A DNA stretch of 64,000 bases from Paracoccaceae bacterium (GCA_016124615.1 WGNF01000004.1:124001-188000); one strand, 5' to 3'; shown: positions 36,174 through 44,785, numbered from the stretch's first letter. Translations and numbers: made by a program. Notes: a model not told the origin generated them from the letters alone.

Positions 36174-37544
36174 ATGAACTGGCAGGCCTATCTTGACCGC
36201 GAACAGCCGCGGTTCGTGGACGAGTTGATCGACTTCGTTCGCATCCCCTCGGTTTCCGCCAAGCCCGAGAACATACCCGACGTGCGCCGCGCCGCCGACT
36301 GGGTGGCCGCCCGCCTGACCCGCGCCGGGATCGAGCACGCCGAGGTGCTGCCGACCGCGGGCCACCCGGTCGTCTGCGCCGACTGGCTGCACGCCGGGCC
36401 AGAGCGGCCGACGATCCTGATCTACGGCCATTTCGACGTGCAGCCCGCCGAGCCGCTGGACCTGTGGTCCTCACCGCCGTTCGATCCGCAGGTGCGCGAC
36501 GGCTGCCTGTGGGGGCGCGGCGCATCCGACGACAAGGGCGGAATGCTGATCCCGATCCTTGCCGCCGAGGCGATGCTGGCAACCGAAGGCGCGCTGCCGG
36601 TGAACGTGCGGTTCTTCTTCGAGGGGCAGGAGGAAATCGGCTCGCCCGACCTGCCGCCGTTTGTCGAGGCGCAGCGCGACCGGCTGACCGCCGACATGAT
36701 CTTTTCCGCCGACGGGTTGCAGTGGTCGCCCGGGGTGCCTCAGATCGTCGAAGCGCTGAAGGGCCTCGTGTCGCTGGAAATCGTGGTGACCGGGCCGCGG
36801 GGCGACCAGCATTCCGGCATGCAGGGCGGCGGCATCGCCAACCCCGCGCTGGCGCTGGCGCAGATTCTCGCCTCGCTGAAAACCCCCGATGGCCGGATTG
36901 CGGTCGCGGGCTTTTACGATGACGTGGTGCCGCTGACCGCCGAAGACCGCGCCGCCATCGCCCGCGTGCCCTATGACGAGGCCGAATATCTGGCCGAAAG
37001 CGGCGCCCCGGCGACCTTTGGCGAGCCGGGCTATACCACGCGCGAACGGTTGTGGGCGCGGCCCACGCTGGATGTGAACGGGCTGACCAGCGGCTGGCAG
37101 GGCGCGGGCACCAAGACCGTGCTGCCCGCCGAGGCGCGCGCCAAAATCACCTGCCGCCTTGTCGCCGCGCAATCGCCCGAGCGGGTGTTCGACCTGATCG
37201 CGGCGCATGTCGCGGCCCACCTGCCGCCCGGCGTGCGCGCCGAGGTGCTGCGCCTGCCGGGCCGCGCCGACCCGTTTCAGGTGCCCGGCGGCCACAACGC
37301 CAGCGCCGCCGCCACCGAAGTGCTGACCGAGCTTTACGGCATCGCCCCCTACCGCACCCGCGTTGGTGGCTCGATCCCGGTGATGACGACGCTGCTGGAT
37401 ACGCTGGGCGTTCACGCCACGATGTTCGGCTTCTCGCATGGCGACGAGAACCTGCACGCGCCCGACGAATTCTTCCGCCTGTCCGCCTTCCGCCGCGGCC
37501 AGACCGCCTATGGGCGGCTGATGGAGCGGCTGGCGGGGCGCTGA
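36174..37544 (+). CDS. M20 family metallopeptidase (dipeptidase)
   Basis: The 456-residue enzyme has the two-zinc M20 motifs: ILIYGHFDVQPAEP (His and catalytic Asp), GRGASDDKGGMLIP (bridging Asp) and FEGQEEIGSP (general-base Glu and zinc Glu), plus DQHSGMQGG of the lid domain. These match the dipeptidase/CNDP-like branch. The start follows a GGAGGGA Shine-Dalgarno; the longer frame is Arg-rich and unlikely. It is monocistronic, downstream of the purine terminator; the peptide substrate is unknown. Confidence 0.9.
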   Translation: MNWQAYLDREQPRFVDELIDFVRIPSVSAKPENIPDVRRAADWVAARLTRAGIEHAEVLPTAGHPVVCADWLHAGPERPTILIYGHFDVQPAEPLDLWSSPPFDPQVRDGCLWGRGASDDKGGMLIPILAAEAMLATEGALPVNVRFFFEGQEEIGSPDLPPFVEAQRDRLTADMIFSADGLQWSPGVPQIVEALKGLVSLEIVVTGPRGDQHSGMQGGGIANPALALAQILASLKTPDGRIAVAGFYDDVVPLTAEDRAAIARVPYDEAEYLAESGAPATFGEPGYTTRERLWARPTLDVNGLTSGWQGAGTKTVLPAEARAKITCRLVAAQSPERVFDLIAAHVAAHLPPGVRAEVLRLPGRADPFQVPGGHNASAAATEVLTELYGIAPYRTRVGGSIPVMTTLLDTLGVHATMFGFSHGDENLHAPDEFFRLSAFRRGQTAYGRLMERLAGR

Positions 37545-37607
37545 CCGCGCACCATGCCGTGAAGAAAGACAGAAAATGTCGCAGCAGGCGGCCACATTAA
37601 AATAAAG

Positions 37608-37624
37608 ACATATTCAACATATGT
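37608..37624 (+). promoter_or_regulatory. AT-rich palindrome upstream of sqr
   Basis: ACATAT-TCAAC-ATATGT, perfect 6-bp arms with a five-base spacer, 51 bp before the sqr start in an unusually AT-rich stretch (37595-37640). It looks like the operator of a small dimeric repressor such as the ArsR-type sulfide sensors known for sqr genes, but no such regulator is encoded nearby. Confidence 0.5.
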
Positions 37625-37675
37625 GATACAAATTCGACTCAGGCGACAAAACAACCCGCCACCGGAGGAGGAATC

Positions 37676-38962
37676 ATGGCACATATCGTCGTACTGGGCG
37701 CAGGCCTGGGCGGGTCAATCATGGCCTACGAACTGAAAGATCAGATCCGCAAGGAAGATACGATCACCGTCATCACCAAGGACCCGAAGTATCACTTCGT
37801 GCCCTCGAACCCCTGGGTCGCCGTCGGCTGGCGCACCAAGGACGACATCACCATCGACATCGCGCAGACGATGAAGCGCAAGGGCATCGCCTTCAAGGCA
37901 GTCCCGGCGGAAACGGTGCTGCCGAAGGAAAACCGGATCGAGTTGGCCGATGGCACCTCGGTCAGCTACGATTATCTGGTGATCGCCACCGGGCCGGAAC
38001 TTGCCTTCGACGAGATCGAGGGGCTTGGGCCGCATGGCGGGTTCACCCAGTCGGTCTGCCACGTCGATCACGCCGAAATGGCCCACACCGCGTTCGAAGA
38101 GTTCTGCAAGAACCCCAAGCCGATCATCGTCGGCGCCGTTCAGGGCGCCTCGTGCTATGGCCCGGCCTACGAATTCGCCTTCATTCTGGAAACCGAACTG
38201 CGCCGCCGCAAGATCCGCGACAAGGTGCCGATGACCTTCGTCACCTCGGAACCCTATGTCGGCCACCTCGGGCTTGACGGGGTCGGCGACACCAAGGGGC
38301 TGCTGGAATCGTCGATGCGCGAAAAGTCGATGAAGTGGAAGACATCAAGCCGCGTGAAGAAGGTCGAAGACGGCAAGATGACCGTCGAAGAGATCAACGA
38401 CGACGGCACCGTGAAGGCCGAGACCGAAATGCCGTTCGGCTTTGCGATGATGCTGCCGGCGTTCCGGGGCATCAAGCCGCTGCGCGGCATCGAGGGCCTG
38501 TCGAACCCGCGCGGCTTCACCATCGTCGACAAGCACCAGCAGAACCCGACCTACAAGAACATCTTCGCTGTCGGCGTCTGCATCGCCATCCCGCCGATGG
38601 GCCCGACCCCGGTGCCCTGCGGCGTGCCCAAGACCGGCTTCATGATTGAATCGATGGTCACCGCCACGGCCCACAACATCGGCAATCTGCTGCGCGGGAA
38701 AGAGCCCGACCAGATCGGCACCTGGAACGCCGTCTGCCTGGCCGACTTCGGCGACTCGGGCATCGCCTTCGTGGCCCAGCCGCAGATCCCGCCGCGCAAC
38801 GTGAACTGGTCCTCGCAAGGCAAGTGGGTCCACCTCGCCAAGATCGGGTTCGAGAAGTACTTCATGCGCAAGGTGAAGAAGGGCACGTCAGAGCCGTTCT
38901 ACGAAGCCGCCACGATGAAGATGCTGGGCATCGACAAGCTGAAGAAGGTCGAGCAGGGCTGA
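37676..38962 (+). CDS. sqr: Sulfide:quinone oxidoreductase, type I
   Basis: The 428-residue membrane-associated flavoprotein oxidises sulfide and passes electrons to quinone. It begins AHIVVLGAGLGGSIMAYEL (FAD site, residues 3-21). Three redox cysteines are Cys128 (TQSVCHVDH), Cys160 (QGASCYGPA) and Cys354 (NAVCLADFG); from memory these correspond to Cys127, 159 and 353 of the R. capsulatus enzyme. A GGAGGAGG Shine-Dalgarno precedes the ATG. It is monocistronic with its own terminator. Confidence 0.92.
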   Translation: MAHIVVLGAGLGGSIMAYELKDQIRKEDTITVITKDPKYHFVPSNPWVAVGWRTKDDITIDIAQTMKRKGIAFKAVPAETVLPKENRIELADGTSVSYDYLVIATGPELAFDEIEGLGPHGGFTQSVCHVDHAEMAHTAFEEFCKNPKPIIVGAVQGASCYGPAYEFAFILETELRRRKIRDKVPMTFVTSEPYVGHLGLDGVGDTKGLLESSMREKSMKWKTSSRVKKVEDGKMTVEEINDDGTVKAETEMPFGFAMMLPAFRGIKPLRGIEGLSNPRGFTIVDKHQQNPTYKNIFAVGVCIAIPPMGPTPVPCGVPKTGFMIESMVTATAHNIGNLLRGKEPDQIGTWNAVCLADFGDSGIAFVAQPQIPPRNVNWSSQGKWVHLAKIGFEKYFMRKVKKGTSEPFYEAATMKMLGIDKLKKVEQG

Positions 38963-38996
38963 GCCTGCGGACGACGTTCCGACACAGGACCGCAGC

Positions 38997-39020
38997 AACG
39001 GGGGGCCATCGCTCCCCGTT
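38997..39020 (+). terminator. Rho-independent terminator of sqr
   Basis: AACGGGG (38997-39003) pairs with CCCCGTT (39014-39020), followed by CGCTTTT, 35 bases after the sqr stop. Confidence 0.7.
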
Positions 39021-39074
39021 CGCTTTTCGCACCCCACCCCTTGCCTTTCGCCGCCCGCTGGCCAAGATGCCGCC

Positions 39075-40148
39075 ATGACACGCGATTTCCTCATCATCGG
39101 CGGCGGTATTGCGGGCGTTGCTGCAGCTGCCGAACTTTCGCGCCTCGGGGCGGTGACGCTGCTGGAAACCGAGCCCGTGCTGGCCCATCACGCCTCATCA
39201 CGCTCCGCCGCGCTGTTCGAGCCGTCTTATGGCCTGCCGCCGGTGGTGGCCCTCAGCCACGCCAGCGGCCCGGCGCTGAAGGCGGCGGGCGTGCTCAGCC
39301 CGCGCGGGTTGATGATCGTGGCACGCGCCGACCAGCGCGCCGCTTTCGTCACGGAAACCGAGGGGATGGGGCTGGCCGAGATCACGACCGAGGCCGCCAT
39401 CGCCCGTGTGCCGGTCTTGAACCCCGAAACGCTCGCCTTCGCCGCGCTGGCCGACCACGCCTGGGACATCGACACCGACCGGCTGATTCAAACCTATGCC
39501 CGCGATGCCCGCTCGCGTGGTGCCGAGATTGTCACCGCCGCCCCGGTGACGGCGATCACGCGCACCGACGCGGGCTGGCATGTCGTCACGCCCAAAGGTG
39601 ACTACACCGCCACCCGGCTGGTCAACGCCGCCGGGCCCTGGGCCGATCAGGTGGCGGGCATGGCCGGGGTGCGCCCGAAGGGGTTCACGCCCTACCGCCG
39701 CTCGATGGCGCGCATCCCGGCTCCGGGCGGGCACGATCCCGCCCTCTGGCCGATGATCTTCGGCGCCGGTGAAAGCTGGTATGCCAAGCCAGATGCGGGC
39801 GCCCTGATCGTCTCGCCCGCCGAGGAACACGCGATGACCCCGCATGATGCCTGGCCCGACGACATGGTGCTGGCCGAGGGGTTGGCGCGGTATGAGGAGA
39901 TGGTGACGGAACCCGTGACCCGGTTGCTGGCAAGCTGGGCCGGGCTGCGCACCTTCGCCCCGGATCGCGTGCTGGTGATCGGCCCCGATGTCGGCGATCC
40001 GACCTTGCTGTGGAGCGCGGGACAGGGTGGCTATGGCTTCCAGACCGCACCCGCCGCCGCCGCGCTGCTGGCCGCGCTGGCCGATGGCCGCGCACCCGAC
40101 CTTGACCCCGCCGCCGTCGCCGCGCTGTCGGCCACCCGCTTCGCCTGA
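39075..40148 (+). CDS. FAD-dependent oxidoreductase (DAO family, D-arginine dehydrogenase-like)
   Basis: The 357-residue protein opens with [20 protein letters not shown] (FAD motif, residues 4-23) and ends with GQGGYGFQTAPAAAALLAA, the second FAD contact. The ASSRSAALFEPSYG segment after the first domain matches the D-arginine/D-amino-acid dehydrogenase branch, which oxidises D-amino acids with a quinone-type acceptor. It stands alone between the sqr terminator and the AhpD-like gene. Substrate is inferred from family only. Confidence 0.83.
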   Translation: MTRDFLIIGGGIAGVAAAAELSRLGAVTLLETEPVLAHHASSRSAALFEPSYGLPPVVALSHASGPALKAAGVLSPRGLMIVARADQRAAFVTETEGMGLAEITTEAAIARVPVLNPETLAFAALADHAWDIDTDRLIQTYARDARSRGAEIVTAAPVTAITRTDAGWHVVTPKGDYTATRLVNAAGPWADQVAGMAGVRPKGFTPYRRSMARIPAPGGHDPALWPMIFGAGESWYAKPDAGALIVSPAEEHAMTPHDAWPDDMVLAEGLARYEEMVTEPVTRLLASWAGLRTFAPDRVLVIGPDVGDPTLLWSAGQGGYGFQTAPAAAALLAALADGRAPDLDPAAVAALSATRFA

Positions 40149-40178
40149 CGCGGCGTCATATTCTACATCGTGAATGAA

Positions 40179-40192
40179 TTGACATGGGTCAA
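40179..40192. promoter_or_regulatory. Crp/Fnr-type palindrome upstream of the AhpD-like gene
   Basis: TTGAC-ATGG-GTCAA, a perfect 14-bp palindrome with the five-base arms and four-base spacer typical of Fnr/Dnr/NnrR-family boxes, 59 bp before the start at 40251. Confidence 0.5.
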
Positions 40193-40250
40193 GGTGGCCC
40201 CTGCCCCATCGTGGCATCCCGGTCTGGCGACCGGCGAACAGGAGTCCGCG

Positions 40251-40595
40251 ATGACCTACAAGACCGAAATCCACGACATGCGCACCGAGTTGAAGGCCCT
40301 TTACAAGGCCATTCCCGGCGCCACCAAGGGCTTTGCCGAACTGTCCAAGGCCGCGAAGGAAGAGGGCGTGCTGGAACACAAGCACCGCGAATATGTGGCG
40401 GTGGGCATCGCCGTGGCGCAACGCTGCCAGCCCTGCATCAACTTCCACGTCGAGGCGCTGATGAAGGCGGGCGGCACCCGGCAGGAATTGTCGGACGTGC
40501 TGGCGATGGCGCTGCAGATGGGCGGTGGCCCGGCGCTGATGTATGCCGGTCACGCGCTGGCCTGCTGGGATGAGCTTGCGGCGCCTGCCGCCTGA
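40251..40595 (+). CDS. AhpD-like / carboxymuconolactone decarboxylase family protein
   Basis: The 114-residue all-helical protein has the AhpD-type redox motif CQPCINFHVEAL (CxxC followed by His) and a Gly-rich GGGPALMYAGHALA end. Such proteins act as peroxidase partners or reductases. I start at MTYKTEIHDMRTEL, which follows a GGAG site; an ATG 27 codons upstream overlaps the palindrome at 40179 and lacks family similarity. It is monocistronic. Confidence 0.88.
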   Translation: MTYKTEIHDMRTELKALYKAIPGATKGFAELSKAAKEEGVLEHKHREYVAVGIAVAQRCQPCINFHVEALMKAGGTRQELSDVLAMALQMGGGPALMYAGHALACWDELAAPAA

Positions 40596-40658
40596 GGCTC
40601 GGCTGGAACCCGCCACGGTCAGGAATTCCATACCTAAGCGAAACTCGCCCTATGGTTG

Positions 40659-40702
40659 ATTCTCGCTCAGAATAATGCTGCGCAAGATTGCAATGCGCAG
40701 CA
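40659..40702. promoter_or_regulatory. Two palindromes upstream of the small two-gene cassette
   Basis: ATTCT-CGCTC-AGAAT at 40659-40673 is followed by a perfect 9-bp inverted repeat TGCTGCGCA / TGCGCAGCA (40676-40684 and 40694-40702, nine-base spacer). They sit 27-70 bp before the start at 40730, placed for operator or attenuator roles. Confidence 0.55.
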
Positions 40703-40729
40703 ACTTTGTTTCTGACATTGGAGGATGAC

Positions 40730-40963
40730 ATGGCACGTTTTGTGGTGGACCTCGGCGATATCGAGATGACGAAGGAAGAAGAGGCCGGGGTTGCCCGCGC
40801 CATCCAGAAGGCGGCGCTGTCGCAGCTGGCAGAGCTTCGGCTGCCCGGCCCGTTCTTCTCGCACTTTCCGCCGGGCTGGCTCGGCTTCATCCTGCGCAAA
40901 GATCTGGCCGGGATTCTGGAGGCCGAAAAGCAGATCGGCCAGGTCGCCTACGGCATCCGGTGA
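40730..40963 (+). CDS. Uncharacterised 77-residue protein
   Basis: I do not recognise the family. The protein begins MARFVVDLGDIEMTKEEEAG, a short strand plus an acidic helix start. A helical middle (VARAIQKAALSQLAELRL) and a segment GPFFSHFPPGWLGFILRKDL rich in aromatic residues follow. There is no cysteine, signal peptide or membrane helix. GGAGG lies seven bases before the ATG. The next gene starts at the end of this one (GTG at 40960 overlapping the stop by four bases), so both are made together. Confidence 0.75.
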   Translation: MARFVVDLGDIEMTKEEEAGVARAIQKAALSQLAELRLPGPFFSHFPPGWLGFILRKDLAGILEAEKQIGQVAYGIR

Positions 40964-41388
40964 CCGCCGTGGCGGCGCAACCCGGCGCGCCGCCCGCCCC
41001 CCGCACCTGCCCGAGCGCCCCGGCCGAAGCCGGGGCCACCCTGATCGGGATGCTGGGGCCGGACGGCCGCATCCACAACCTGCGCACCCCGCTTGAGGTG
41101 GATGCCGACTTCCTTGCCGCCGCCGCCACGCAGGGCCCGCCCGAGGCGCGGATGCGCTTTGCCGGGCGCTGCGTCGAGGGGCAATGCGGCCAATGGACCG
41201 GCCATTCCTGCGGCGTGATCGAGCGTGTGCTGGATCGGCTGGCCAGCGCGGACGGCCCGCAGGTGGCGGCCGAGCTGCCGCCCTGCACCATCCGCGCGAA
41301 TTGCCGGTGGTTCAGCCAGAGCGGCGGCACCGCCTGCCGGGCCTGCGTGCTGGTGGTCACCGACACGCGGACGCTCGCGGCCGAATGA
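40960..41388 (+). CDS. Uncharacterised cysteine-rich protein
   Basis: A 142-residue soluble protein with eight cysteines. After Cys17 they are Cys71-x4-Cys76-x7-Cys84 (GRCVEGQCGQW, SCGV) and Cys109-x5-Cys115-x10-Cys126-x2-Cys129 (PCTIRANCRWFSQSG, ACRAC). The spacing would suit a zinc or iron-sulfur site. The GTG start overlaps the previous stop (GTGA). A strong hairpin follows the stop. I recall similar CxIRxxCRWFxQxG segments in unannotated bacterial proteins but no function. Confidence 0.75.
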   Translation: MTAVAAQPGAPPAPRTCPSAPAEAGATLIGMLGPDGRIHNLRTPLEVDADFLAAAATQGPPEARMRFAGRCVEGQCGQWTGHSCGVIERVLDRLASADGPQVAAELPPCTIRANCRWFSQSGGTACRACVLVVTDTRTLAAE

Positions 41389-41394
41389 AACACA

Positions 41395-41417
41395 GGGCCG
41401 CGCCAGCGGCGCGGCCC
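41395..41417 (+). terminator. Strong hairpin after the Cys-rich gene
   Basis: GGGCCGCGCC / GGCGCGGCCC, perfect 10-bp stem with a three-base loop, seven bases after the stop. No T run follows, so it may stabilise mRNA or act with Rho instead of as a simple intrinsic terminator. Confidence 0.5.
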
Positions 41418-41529
41418 GGCTCGACACGGTGCGTTTCACGAGCCATCACGAAATCTCCCGAAGGCGCGACGGAACCTGGCGCGGCTTTCGTATCACTCAT
41501 GCGAAAACATGAATGTATGGAGATGTCCG

Positions 41530-42021
41530 ATGCCCAACCTGAACCGCCTAACCGCCGCTGCCGCCCTTGGCGCTCTGCTGACTGTCCCCGGTGCCGTGCT
41601 GGCAGCCCCGCTCAGCCCGGACCAAAGCAAGGCCGCGCTGGCGGCGCTGGATGACGAATACCACGCACTGGCCACCTATCAGGTTGTGTTAGAAAAGTTT
41701 GGCGCGGTTCGCCCCTTCTCCAACATCATCAAGGCCGAGCAACGTCACATTGACGCAGTCGCCGCTGTGTTGAAGGACAGCGGCCAGACCGTGCCCGGCA
41801 ACCCCTACCTCAGCGGGGAAAAGCCGCGCCCCGAGGCACCTGCGACGCTGAAAGAAGCCTGCGCGATTGGCGTACAGGCGGAGATTGCTAATGCGGCGCT
41901 TTACGACGATCAGCTTTTGCCGGTCGCAAAAGGCAACGCGCAGCTGGTGACGATCTTCACGTCGTTGCGCGACGCGTCGGAAAAGAACCACCTGCCGGCC
42001 TTCCAGCGCTGCGCAAAATAA
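41530..42021 (+). CDS. DUF2202 ferritin-like domain protein, secreted
   Basis: From MPNLNRLTAAAALGALLTVP the 163-residue protein has a cleavable signal ending near VLAAPLS. The mature part is a small helical bundle with Glu/His residues typical of ferritin-like folds (LDDEYHALATYQVVLEKFG, IIKAEQRHIDAVAAVL, VQAEIANAALYD). Iron or other metal binding is inferred. GGAG lies upstream of this ATG; an ATG at 41509 would add seven residues. Two Cys (KEACAIG, FQRCAK) could form a disulfide. Confidence 0.82.
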   Translation: MPNLNRLTAAAALGALLTVPGAVLAAPLSPDQSKAALAALDDEYHALATYQVVLEKFGAVRPFSNIIKAEQRHIDAVAAVLKDSGQTVPGNPYLSGEKPRPEAPATLKEACAIGVQAEIANAALYDDQLLPVAKGNAQLVTIFTSLRDASEKNHLPAFQRCAK

Positions 42022-42029
42022 ACGAGCAA

Positions 42030-42056
42030 TCCGGCGGCACATCGCGCGCCGCCGGA
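42030..42056. terminator. Bidirectional hairpin between converging genes
   Basis: TCCGGCGGC / GCCGCCGGA, a perfect 9-bp stem with a nine-base loop, between the DUF2202 gene and the flavoenzyme gene that converge here. Confidence 0.55.
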
Positions 42057-42067
42057 ACCCGGCCCCG

Positions 42068-44557
42068 TCAGCCGTCGATGCGGATGCGCGCGTTCGACGG
42101 GTCGTAGGGGCTGTCCTCGGTCACCACGGCATCGAAGAGGTCGCGGAACATCCGCACCTTCAGCCGGGTGCCCGGCACCGCCAGATCGGGGCGCACATAG
42201 CCCATGCCGATCTGCTTGCCGAAGCCGACCGAATACCCGCCCGAGGTCAGGCGGCCGATCTTCTCACCCTCGTGCAGCAGCGCCTCCTTGCCCCAGGGGT
42301 CGGCATCGGCGGGGCCGTCGATCAAGAGCGTCACGCATTTCGAGCGGATGCCCACGTCCAGCATCGCCTGCTTGCCGGTGAAGTCTTTCGAAAGGTCGAC
42401 AAAGCGATCCAGCCCGGCCTCAAGCGGCGTCGCGTCGCGGCCAAGCTCGGTGCCAAAGGCGCGGTAGCTTTTCTCCTGCCGCAGCCAGTTCTGCGCCCGG
42501 GCCCCGACCAGCTTCAGCCCGTGCTTTTCGCCCGCCTCCATCAGCCGGTCGAACAGATGGTTCTGCATCTCGATCGGGTGGTGCAATTCCCAGCCAAGCT
42601 CGCCGGTATAGGCCACCCGGATCGCCATCACCGGCACCATTCCCAGCTCGATCTTGCGCATCGAAAGCCAGGGGAAGCGCTTGTTCGACAGCGCCGTGTC
42701 AGGCGCCGCGTCCTTCACGATCTCTTTCAGGATGGCGCGCGCGTTCGGGCCGGCCAGCGCGAAGACGCCCCATTGGGTGGTGACGTCGTGAATGTCGACA
42801 TAAGCCCCGCCGTCACCGATGAAATCCTCGGCCGCCTTGCGCAGATAGTCCGCGTCATAGGCCGTCCAGGCCCCGGCCGACACGAGGTAATACGAATCCT
42901 CTGCCATCCGCACGATGGTATATTCCGTGCGCGTGGTGCCGGTGGCGGTCAGCGCATAGGTCAGGTTGATGCGGCCGACCTTGGGCAGCGCGTTGCAGGT
43001 GAAGGCGTCGAGGAAGGCCGTGGCGCCGGGCCCGCGCACGAGGTGCTTGGTAAAGGCGGTGGCGTCGATCAGGCCCGCCGTCTCGCGGATCGCCTTCGCC
43101 TCTTCAACCGCGTATTGCCACCAGCCACCACGGCGGAAGCTGCGGCTGGCATGGTCATCAAAGCCCATCGGCGCATAGTAGTTCGGTCGATCCCAGCCGT
43201 TCACCTGGCCGAACTGCGCGCCGCGTTCCTTCTGGCGGTCATAGGCGGGCGAGGTGCGCAGCGGGCGGCAGGCTTCGCGTTCCTCATCCGGGTGGTGCAG
43301 CACGAAGACGTGCTCATAGCACTCCTCGTTCTTGCGCGCCGCGTATTCGGTCGTCATCCAGCTGCCGTAGCGCTTGGGGTCGAGGCTGGCCATGTCGATC
43401 TCCGCCTCGCCCTCGGTCATCATCTGGGCGAGGTAATGGCCGGTGCCGCCCGCCGCGGTGATGCCGAAGCTGAAGCCCTCGGCGATCCACATGTTCCTGA
43501 GCCCCGGCACGGGCCCCACCAGCGGGTTGCCATCGGGGGTATAGCAGATCGGGCCGTTGAAATCGTCCTTCAGCCCGACATGCTCGGACGAGGGGATGCG
43601 GTGGATGAACGACATGTATTCACCCTCGATCCGCTCCAGATCCAGCGGGAACAGGTCGGCGCGGAAGCTTTCCGGCACGTCATAAAGAAACCGCGCCGGG
43701 GCATTGCGTTCATAGGGGCCGAGGATCCAGCCACCGCGTTCCTCGCGCACATACCATTTGGCGTCGGCATCGCGCAGCACCGGGTGCTGCGGGTTGGTCT
43801 TGCGCCACTCGACCAGCATCGGGTCGGGCTCGGTCACGATATACTGGTGCTCGACCGGAATGGCAGGGATCTTCACGCCCAGCAGCCGCGCGGTGCGCTG
43901 CGCGTGGTTGCCGGTGGCGGTCACCACATGCTCGGCATGCACCTCCACCTTTTCTTCGCCGGGCACCAGGTTACCGCCCTGCTCGACCATTTTGGTCAGC
44001 GACACGATCCATTCCGACCCGGTCCAGCGATAGCCATCCACCTGCCAGCGGCGTTCAATCGTCACGCCATGCTGGCGCGCGCCCTTGGCCATCGCCTGCG
44101 TCACGTCGGCGGGGTTGATGTAGCCGTCCTGCGGATGGAACAGCGCGCCCTTCAGATCCTCGCTGCGCACCAGCGGCCAGCGGTCCTTGATCTCTTTCGG
44201 GCTCAGGAATTCGTGGTAGACCCCGGCGGTTTCCGCGACCGAGGAATAGAGCATGTACTCGTCCATCCGCGCGTCGGTCTGCGCCATGCGCAGGTTGCCC
44301 ACGACGTAGAAGCCGGGGTTGAGGCCGGTTTCCGCCTCAAGTCCCTTGTAGAAATCGACCGAGTATTTGTGGATGTGGGTGGTGGCGTAACCCATGTTGA
44401 ACAAGGGCAACAGCCCCGCCGCGTGCCAGGTGGAGCCCGAGGTCAGCTCATCCCGTTCCACCAGCAGGGTGTCCCACCCGGCCTTGGCCAGATGGTAGGC
44501 GATCCCGGTGCCCACGGCACCGCCGCCGACGACAAGGGCTTTCACATGGGTTTTCAT
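42068..44557 (-). CDS. Dimethylglycine/sarcosine dehydrogenase-type flavoenzyme with GcvT domain
   Basis: The 829-residue protein joins an N-terminal FAD domain (KALVVGGGAVGTGIAYHLAK, residues 6-25) to a C-terminal aminomethyltransferase (GcvT) half (GWWQYAVEEAKAIRETAG, AYTGELGWELHHP). His45 in GSTWHAAGLL is the position that covalently binds FAD in dimethylglycine dehydrogenases. Such enzymes demethylate N-methylated glycine derivatives, passing the methyl as formaldehyde or to tetrahydrofolate. I start at MKTHVKALVVGG; the longer frame has no homology. Exact substrate unknown. Confidence 0.9.
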   Translation of the reverse strand: MKTHVKALVVGGGAVGTGIAYHLAKAGWDTLLVERDELTSGSTWHAAGLLPLFNMGYATTHIHKYSVDFYKGLEAETGLNPGFYVVGNLRMAQTDARMDEYMLYSSVAETAGVYHEFLSPKEIKDRWPLVRSEDLKGALFHPQDGYINPADVTQAMAKGARQHGVTIERRWQVDGYRWTGSEWIVSLTKMVEQGGNLVPGEEKVEVHAEHVVTATGNHAQRTARLLGVKIPAIPVEHQYIVTEPDPMLVEWRKTNPQHPVLRDADAKWYVREERGGWILGPYERNAPARFLYDVPESFRADLFPLDLERIEGEYMSFIHRIPSSEHVGLKDDFNGPICYTPDGNPLVGPVPGLRNMWIAEGFSFGITAAGGTGHYLAQMMTEGEAEIDMASLDPKRYGSWMTTEYAARKNEECYEHVFVLHHPDEEREACRPLRTSPAYDRQKERGAQFGQVNGWDRPNYYAPMGFDDHASRSFRRGGWWQYAVEEAKAIRETAGLIDATAFTKHLVRGPGATAFLDAFTCNALPKVGRINLTYALTATGTTRTEYTIVRMAEDSYYLVSAGAWTAYDADYLRKAAEDFIGDGGAYVDIHDVTTQWGVFALAGPNARAILKEIVKDAAPDTALSNKRFPWLSMRKIELGMVPVMAIRVAYTGELGWELHHPIEMQNHLFDRLMEAGEKHGLKLVGARAQNWLRQEKSYRAFGTELGRDATPLEAGLDRFVDLSKDFTGKQAMLDVGIRSKCVTLLIDGPADADPWGKEALLHEGEKIGRLTSGGYSVGFGKQIGMGYVRPDLAVPGTRLKVRMFRDLFDAVVTEDSPYDPSNARIRIDG

Positions 44558-44680
44558 CGGGCGACTCCCTGAGGGCAAGACGTTTGCGCCCATATGTGCC
44601 GGAACCGCACCCGCGCGGGAAGGTGGGCCCGACACTTGGCGGCGGAAAACGACATGCGCGGGGTCGTGGGTGAATGGCGG

Positions 44681-44745
44681 CAAAGGCGGGGGCTGTCTGC
44701 CCCCGCGCCCCCGAGGATATTTGGGCCAAGATGAAAGGGCAGCAG
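44681..44745 (+). repeat. Hairpin repeat element, copy D (intergenic)
   Basis: Stem GCGGGGGC-TGTCT-GCCCCCGC (44686-44706), then GCCCCCGAGGATATTTGG and GCCAAGATGAAAGGGC. It lies between two minus-strand genes, in the opposite orientation to both. It is the best-conserved match to copy B inside xdhA. Confidence 0.8.
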
Positions 44746-44785
44746 GACAGGGGCCTTGCCGGAGACGCGGCCCGGCCCGCGCCGG

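Noticed and set aside
37608..37633. An exact match to the SqrR site I remember (ATTC-N8-GAAT)
   Set aside because: ATTC is present but the second half reads TGAT, and my memory of the consensus is not firm enough; only the palindrome itself is reported.
42272..44572. A 766-codon plus-strand open frame opposite the flavoenzyme with GcvT domain
   Set aside because: Low-complexity His/Arg/Gln-rich shadow of a gene with clear FAD and GcvT motifs.
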